Source: Candidatus Melainabacteria bacterium
GTDB taxonomy: Bacteria; Cyanobacteriota; Vampirovibrionia; Obscuribacterales; Obscuribacteraceae
Assembly: GCA_016716405.1 (NCBI GenBank)
Contig: JADJWK010000001.1
Location: forward strand, 930,001 to 994,000
Direction of reading: 5' to 3'
DNA: 64,000 nt
Below, piece by piece: positions 59,797 to 64,000 of this stretch. Position 1 is the stretch's first letter; each line of letters begins with the position of its first letter. The notes beneath the pieces were generated by a model. The model worked only from the letters and a program-made list of their open reading frames with translations, did no database searches and was not told the origin of the DNA. The translations under genes and the position numbers were made by a program.

Positions 59797-60650
59797 CTTA
59801 TTCTCCGGTTATAGAAGTTATGACAGGCTCGACCGGCTTGACGCCAGGCAAGGGTAGACCTGTGATTGAGCAGTAAAAGAGAAACTTGCCTGGTTTTGTG
59901 CTAGTACCTGACTGGAAGAAATGAAAAAGAGCCGGTCTCTAACTAGCAGAGAGCTTTCAAGAAATTCAATGTCGACCCGGTAGTCATGAGGGTTTCGGGC
60001 ATGCTCCCGGTGCGATCTTTGTATCCGGCTCAGGATGCCTGTTTCAGGACAACTTTATTGCGGTAGTTTGCGCAAGTGGCTGAACTGCGCTAGCTATCAA
60101 GCGCCTGTTACATTGCTACATGCGGCTCTCTGAAACCGGCTTCTGGAAAGGGTTTCAGGGTTTCCGGATAGGGTCGCCTCTGCTCTGCCGGGTCACCGAT
60201 CACGGCTTCTTGATATGCCTGAGTAGTAATTAAGAGAGGTCTCGTTGAGTATATCCCTTTTATGTACCTAAGGTGACGATCCATTTCTCGAACTCTTATT
60301 CAAGACAGGCTATATCCCGAATCAAAGACCCTGTAGCCACTACAAGCCCAAAGCTCTGACCTCGAACCGTCTTTCGTGATGGCTGTGGTCTGTCGGGTCT
60401 CGAGAGTACGAGAGATGTGTAAGTGCAGTTCACCTTTTGGTGACCAAGGGACGAAACCGGCGCCGCGACGGTACAGGGCACCAGCTCTCAGAGAGCTTGG
60501 TTCCACCGACAAGTCGCGTCCCCCGGTCGAGTTCGCAAGAGTTCCATGGATGGAAGTCGATGATGCTGCCTCTGGTGGCATCCCGCTCGACCCTCCCTGG
60601 TCGTTCAAATATCTAATCTCGGAGCAATCCGAGCCTGGAAGAGGTCTTCA
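59797..60650. other. Largest gap, no gene seen
   Basis: 854 bases between divergent genes, more AT-rich than the coding regions. One hairpin CTGAAACC (60130-60137) / GGTTTCAG (60151-60158). Open frames in the second half are short with poor codon use and no ribosome sites. Confidence 0.4.
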
Positions 60651-61238
60651 ATGAAAGCAAAATTCACGATCTCCCCGCTGCTCAAAGCGGGAAGTGAGCC
60701 CGGCATCGAGCGAATCGAGACGCCGTTGCTCATGTTGACGAAGTTCTCCGGGATGGGCATGCCCGATGACCTGAAGCCGCTCATCGATGCGAGCGAAGGT
60801 GTCATCGAGCGTCGGCTGAAAGCTCGCGGTTTCGGCGGTAATTCCGGCGAGCAAGTCTGCATCAACCTGGGTGCCGACTGCGCACAGGACCGCGTTCTGT
60901 TTGTCGGGCTCGGCAAGGCGCAAAGCTTCTGCTGCGCAACCGTGCGTGAGATGGTCACCAATGCCGTCGAGCGTGCTGTGGCGCTCAAGGTCGACCGCCT
61001 GACGATCCCCATCATTCCGAACCGGATCACGCAAGGGAGCATGAAGCTCAAGGGAACTGCGTCTTTGATCAAGCGAGTCGCCAGCAGGGTGCTCGAATCG
61101 AAGCGCGGTGACGGAACCCTCGAGATCGAAATCGCCTGCACCCCGCAGGCCAAGCGATTCCTCGAGTCCGGTCTGCAGTGCAGGGTCGACCGCAAGGACT
61201 GCGGTGACCCCTGCGCCAAGAACAAGCCTCGGAGCTGA
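60651..61238 (+). CDS. Free-standing M17 N-terminal (macro-like) domain
   Basis: 195 residues resembling only the N-terminal domain of leucyl aminopeptidase (Peptidase_M17_N): two hydrophobic strands, LKPLIDASEGVIERRLKARGFGGNSGE, then DRVLFVGLGKAQSFCCATVREMVTNAVERAVALK, the VGLGK motif with its helix. The C-terminal zinc peptidase domain (NTDAEGR motif) is absent; instead the chain ends with a Cys-rich basic tail (RVDRKDCGDPCAKNKPRS). It cannot be a peptidase; a partner or ligand-binding role is inference. ATG 60651 preceded by AGAGG. Confidence 0.65.
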   Translation: MKAKFTISPLLKAGSEPGIERIETPLLMLTKFSGMGMPDDLKPLIDASEGVIERRLKARGFGGNSGEQVCINLGADCAQDRVLFVGLGKAQSFCCATVREMVTNAVERAVALKVDRLTIPIIPNRITQGSMKLKGTASLIKRVASRVLESKRGDGTLEIEIACTPQAKRFLESGLQCRVDRKDCGDPCAKNKPRS

Positions 61239-61328
61239 TTGTACGCAGGATGTCTGGCCGAGAGCCGGGGACGTTTTCGCGAGACGTCTCTGATGGCCAG
61301 CTCCTGCAGTCTGACAGAGCACAGGGTT

Positions 61329-61355
61329 AGATACCGGATTCCCCATCCGGTATCT
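61329..61355 (+). terminator. Terminator after the M17_N-like gene
   Basis: AGATACCGGAT-TCCCC-ATCCGGTATCT followed by a T-rich stretch. Confidence 0.85.
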
Positions 61356-61389
61356 ATTCTCTGTGTCTTTGTCTCTCTGTTCGTATATT

Positions 61390-61404
61390 ACTATAGAAAG
61401 CAGT
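61390..61404 (+). repeat. ACT-N9-AGT intergenic motif
   Basis: ACT ATAGAAAGC AGT, extended to TTACT/AGTAA and followed by AAA, between convergent genes and 35 bases after a terminator. Confidence 0.55.
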
Positions 61405-61466
61405 AAAAACCAGGCTGCCTTCCTGTCTGAAGATTACTCGCCATGGAAAGGTGCCGGGGACGTCTG

Positions 61467-62654
61467 TCAATCGAGCAGGGCCAGAGCCGAGCCGGCCAGG
61501 AGGGCGGCTCCCACCGGCAGGCAGTTCTCGTCGATGTCGAAGGTGGATGTATGAAGCATGCGCTTGTCCCCTTCGATCCGGGCCCCGAGGCAGATGAAAC
61601 AGGATGGGAACTGCTCGGACAGGAAGCTGAAGTCTTCGGCGCCCATCTCCATATGGGCTTCCTCCACAGCCTGCTCGCCCAGCATCGCCGTTGCCACGCT
61701 GCCCACCAGCTCGACCACGGCGGGATCGTTTTGCACTGCCGGATTCTCGTTGATATATCGGAGCTCGTGAGAGCCGCCCATGGCTTCGGCCATCCCGGCG
61801 ATATTGGCGATCTCCCGGCGGATCATGTCACCGGTTTCTTTATGGAAAAATCGCACGGTCCCGGTGATCTCTACCGAGTCAGCTACGATGTTGGGGCGGA
61901 AAGTCGAGCTCCTGATACCACCTACGGTTACCACCGCCGGAGAAAGAGACGACTTCCTGCGCGAGGTGATGGTCTGAATAGCCTGGATCATCTGAGCGGC
62001 CACCACCACGGCGTCTACTCCCAGGTGGGGCCAGGCTCCATGGGTGCCTTTCCCCTGCACCTTGATGTCGAAACGATCGCAGGCCGCCAGGAGCGGTCCC
62101 GGACGCAGGGCGATCTTGCCGGTGGCCAGATCCGGAAAGACATGCAGAGCAACGACTTTCTCCACATATTCGAAGGCGCCGTCCCTGATCATGAGGGTCG
62201 CCCCGCTGACTCCGTCTTCATTAGTGTCCTCCTCGGCGGGCTGGAAGACGATCCGGATCCTGCCCTTCTCCGGGGGATTCTCGGCCAGGAGCCGGGCAGC
62301 GCCGAGGGCGCAGGCTGTGTGAGCGTCATGCCCGCAGGCGTGCATGACCCCATCGTTGCAGGAGTCATACCCGGTGCCGTTTGTCTCCTCGATTGGAAGA
62401 GCGTCCATATCGGCCCGTATGGCAACGGTCTTGCCCTCACCGATGTCCACCGTCACACCGGTGCCGCCGACCCCCACCCGGGGAGATAGCCCGAAGTCTT
62501 TCAGGCGCCGGGCTACATACTCGGCGGTATTGCTCTCTCTGAAGCTCAGTTCGGGATTGGTGTGAATGTGGCGGCGGTAGGCGATGAGGTCGGCGTGAAT
62601 CGCCCTGGCTCTTTCGAGAAGGTCGCCGGCCCGGGTCTTTGTCGATGCGGTCAT
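61467..62654 (-). CDS. M20 family amidohydrolase / aminoacylase
   Basis: Removes acyl groups from amino-acid amides or N-acyl amino acids. Motifs in order: YRRHIHTNPELSF, VAIRADMDALPI, HACGHDAHTACALGAARLL with metal ligands, VFQPAEED with the catalytic Glu pair, KGTHGAWPHLGVDAVV and GAEDFSF. This set is that of M20D enzymes (IAA-amino-acid hydrolase, hippurate hydrolase, N-acetyl-diaminopimelate deacetylase group); the substrate is not decided by sequence. 395 residues, usual length. The ribosome site of ATG 62654 is weak. Confidence 0.9.
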   Translation of the reverse strand: MTASTKTRAGDLLERARAIHADLIAYRRHIHTNPELSFRESNTAEYVARRLKDFGLSPRVGVGGTGVTVDIGEGKTVAIRADMDALPIEETNGTGYDSCNDGVMHACGHDAHTACALGAARLLAENPPEKGRIRIVFQPAEEDTNEDGVSGATLMIRDGAFEYVEKVVALHVFPDLATGKIALRPGPLLAACDRFDIKVQGKGTHGAWPHLGVDAVVVAAQMIQAIQTITSRRKSSLSPAVVTVGGIRSSTFRPNIVADSVEITGTVRFFHKETGDMIRREIANIAGMAEAMGGSHELRYINENPAVQNDPAVVELVGSVATAMLGEQAVEEAHMEMGAEDFSFLSEQFPSCFICLGARIEGDKRMLHTSTFDIDENCLPVGAALLAGSALALLD

Positions 62655-63024
62655 AATCGTGTCTCAGAAGCCATATGGAAAGAATATTCTATGTCTTCTC
62701 CAACCGATTTGTCACCGGCGCTCGCGCATCTCGCATAAACGTGTCGATTCCCGGGGATCCTCTTGTCAAGCGGGTTTCGAAAGCTGCGCCGGAGCTCTCG
62801 ACGCCCCCGGAGCGGCGATTTCCCTTCATGGACGGGAGGTTGTCGAGGGGGCGCTCTCCAGGGAATGTAGAAGTTCTTATCGAAAGGAACAGTCATGTAG
62901 GCGAACTGTACTCGTTTCATGATGCTAGAGATTATTCGTTCTCATGTCTTTCATCCTCCACGGGTAGCTATCCCAGTTTTTTCAGCAGTTACTTCTTCCA
63001 CCCAAGCTCTGAGAAAGGAATATC
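62655..63024. other. Divergent gap, no gene seen
   Basis: 370 bases between the M20 gene and the last gene; no convincing promoter, hairpin or open frame. Confidence 0.35.
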
Positions 63025-64000
63025 GTGAAACGCGCGACGTTCCTTCCGGTTGCCCGAGCCGAGCTCATGCCCACGCCGATTGCGATGGCGAGCGACGCGG
63101 CAATCTGGAAGCATTCTGTTACGCCCATGGTTCGGGCTCTGCTTGGACCGATCGGGAATGGTTTTACTCGTCATTGCGAGACAACCGAAGGGTTGTTCCC
63201 CGGAGACGAGACCAGCAACCTGAACGGCTGGTCGAGAGCGGGCGATCAGGGCGAGAGCAAGTCGGTAAGGTTTCCTTACCAGGCTACTTATTACCGCACC
63301 GGTAATGGTGCTTTCATAGTCAAGCGCGACGCCGTCAAGGTCAAGGCGTTCGGCTGGTACGGCGATGTTCTGTCCGGCAAGCCCGGCGAGCTGATTTTCA
63401 GCTTCGGTCTGCGTGACCGGCGCTATGACGGTACCCCTCGAGCCAACGACACGGCGCTCCTCGATTTCCCTTACGACGAGCCGCAGAACCTGCCGCTTCT
63501 CATCGACGGCAAGCAGCTTTCGGGGACATCGCTCGAGACTTCGCTCTATTCCTACCTGCCCGGAACCGGCATAGCCAAGGCATGCGGTGACGAGGTTCTG
63601 GAGGATTTCATCGCCCGCCCTTTCACCTACCTGGACCGTCCGGAAGAATTCCTGCGCCTTCTTTTCGTGGCCTGGAACACCGGACGCTATCCCGGTCAGG
63701 TGGCGGTGCCGATCTATGATGTCGGCAAACAGGCTCATGCCGCTTTCGAGGCGGTAGCGAAGCTCTGTCGTTATGACTTCCTGGAGACGGCCCCGAGCCA
63801 TCTGCATGTCTATGGCTGGAACGCGGCGAAAGGCTATGTTTGCTCGGACAGCCGTCTGGCTGGCAGGATCAGGGACTTCCAGGCGCGAGCCGCAGCGCTC
63901 AAAGCCAGGGTTGACCTGTCTCGGCTGCAGGAGTCCTGGCTCTTCGTCCTGCAGAGCCTCCGTCCGGTGGAGCTGATTCCCGAGCCCTACTATCTGGGCG
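63025..64000 (+). CDS. Unknown protein, cut by the window end
   Basis: An open frame of 325 codons runs from GTG at 63025 (AAAGGA six bases upstream) past the last base, with G/C-rich third positions. It lacks a signal peptide. Visible segments include MVRALLGPIGNGFTRH, a beta-rich stretch (VKVKAFGWYGDVLSGKPGELIFSFGLRDRRYDG), and a helical part (FEAVAKLCRYDFLETAPSHL). No family recognised. Only the N-terminal part is present, so function cannot be judged. Confidence 0.7.
   Translation, partial: MKRATFLPVARAELMPTPIAMASDAAIWKHSVTPMVRALLGPIGNGFTRHCETTEGLFPGDETSNLNGWSRAGDQGESKSVRFPYQATYYRTGNGAFIVKRDAVKVKAFGWYGDVLSGKPGELIFSFGLRDRRYDGTPRANDTALLDFPYDEPQNLPLLIDGKQLSGTSLETSLYSYLPGTGIAKACGDEVLEDFIARPFTYLDRPEEFLRLLFVAWNTGRYPGQVAVPIYDVGKQAHAAFEAVAKLCRYDFLETAPSHLHVYGWNAAKGYVCSDSRLAGRIRDFQARAAALKARVDLSRLQESWLFVLQSLRPVELIPEPYYLG

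Overview
The window is a GC-rich bacterial chromosomal segment (AT-rich only in some intergenic gaps) with about 65 protein genes, no rRNA, no tRNA that I could recognise, no CRISPR array and no insertion sequence. Lipoprotein signal peptides, an N-acetylmuramoyl-alanine amidase, a HtpX-like protease and a TetR regulator mark it as bacterial. I cannot assign a phylum. Genes mostly stand alone or in pairs with good Shine-Dalgarno sites, and many are followed by their own GC-rich intrinsic terminator.

Layout. 0-9 kb: a divergent thymidylate-synthase-fold protein, a THEP1-type NTPase fused to a SWIM zinc finger, small unknowns, a coupled pair of a SpoT-like HD hydrolase and a DUF2252 protein, a GH5-like secreted glycosidase, and the remnant of a DUF962 gene. 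9-23 kb: MFS exporter, ChaN-like lipoprotein, poly-gamma-glutamate hydrolase homologue, a diiron oxygenase with its adjoining TetR gene and a likely operator, a repeat-rich gap, class V aminotransferase, leucine dehydrogenase family, methyltransferases and a GNAT. 23-33 kb: DUF4259-TPR protein, Nudix hydrolase plus inorganic pyrophosphatase, thioredoxin with a helical tail, then an exported block (M48 protease, lipoprotein, sedolisin, amidase, holin-like membrane protein). 33-46 kb: SGNH-type protein, a nucleoside-salvage operon (deoB, a PNP-like half protein, PNP), MerR-like protein, a possible structured RNA, HD protein, GH133 debranching enzyme.

46-56 kb is a ten-gene minus-strand cluster of envelope proteins: a giant TPM-domain coiled-coil protein, two nearly identical membrane-anchored coiled-coil proteins, a small lipoprotein, a substrate-binding/VWA lipoprotein, an XpaC-like protein, a second substrate-binding protein and small membrane proteins. 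It resembles the XpaC/VWA/PspA neighbourhoods of toxic-anion and tellurium stress loci, but neither TelA nor TerC is present here. 56-64 kb holds small unknowns, a protein with three MshEN-like repeats, a free-standing M17 N-terminal domain, an M20 amidohydrolase and a truncated gene at the edge.

Most notable: (1) next to a PNP that keeps its catalytic residues but lacks the usual cross-subunit loop lies an overlapping gene for a PNP-like half protein that keeps the loop but has lost the catalytic residues; (2) an ACT-N9-AGT dyad recurs in intergenic gaps, mostly after terminators; (3) the TPM/SBP-VWA/XpaC cluster with a recent tandem duplication and two single-base frameshifts.
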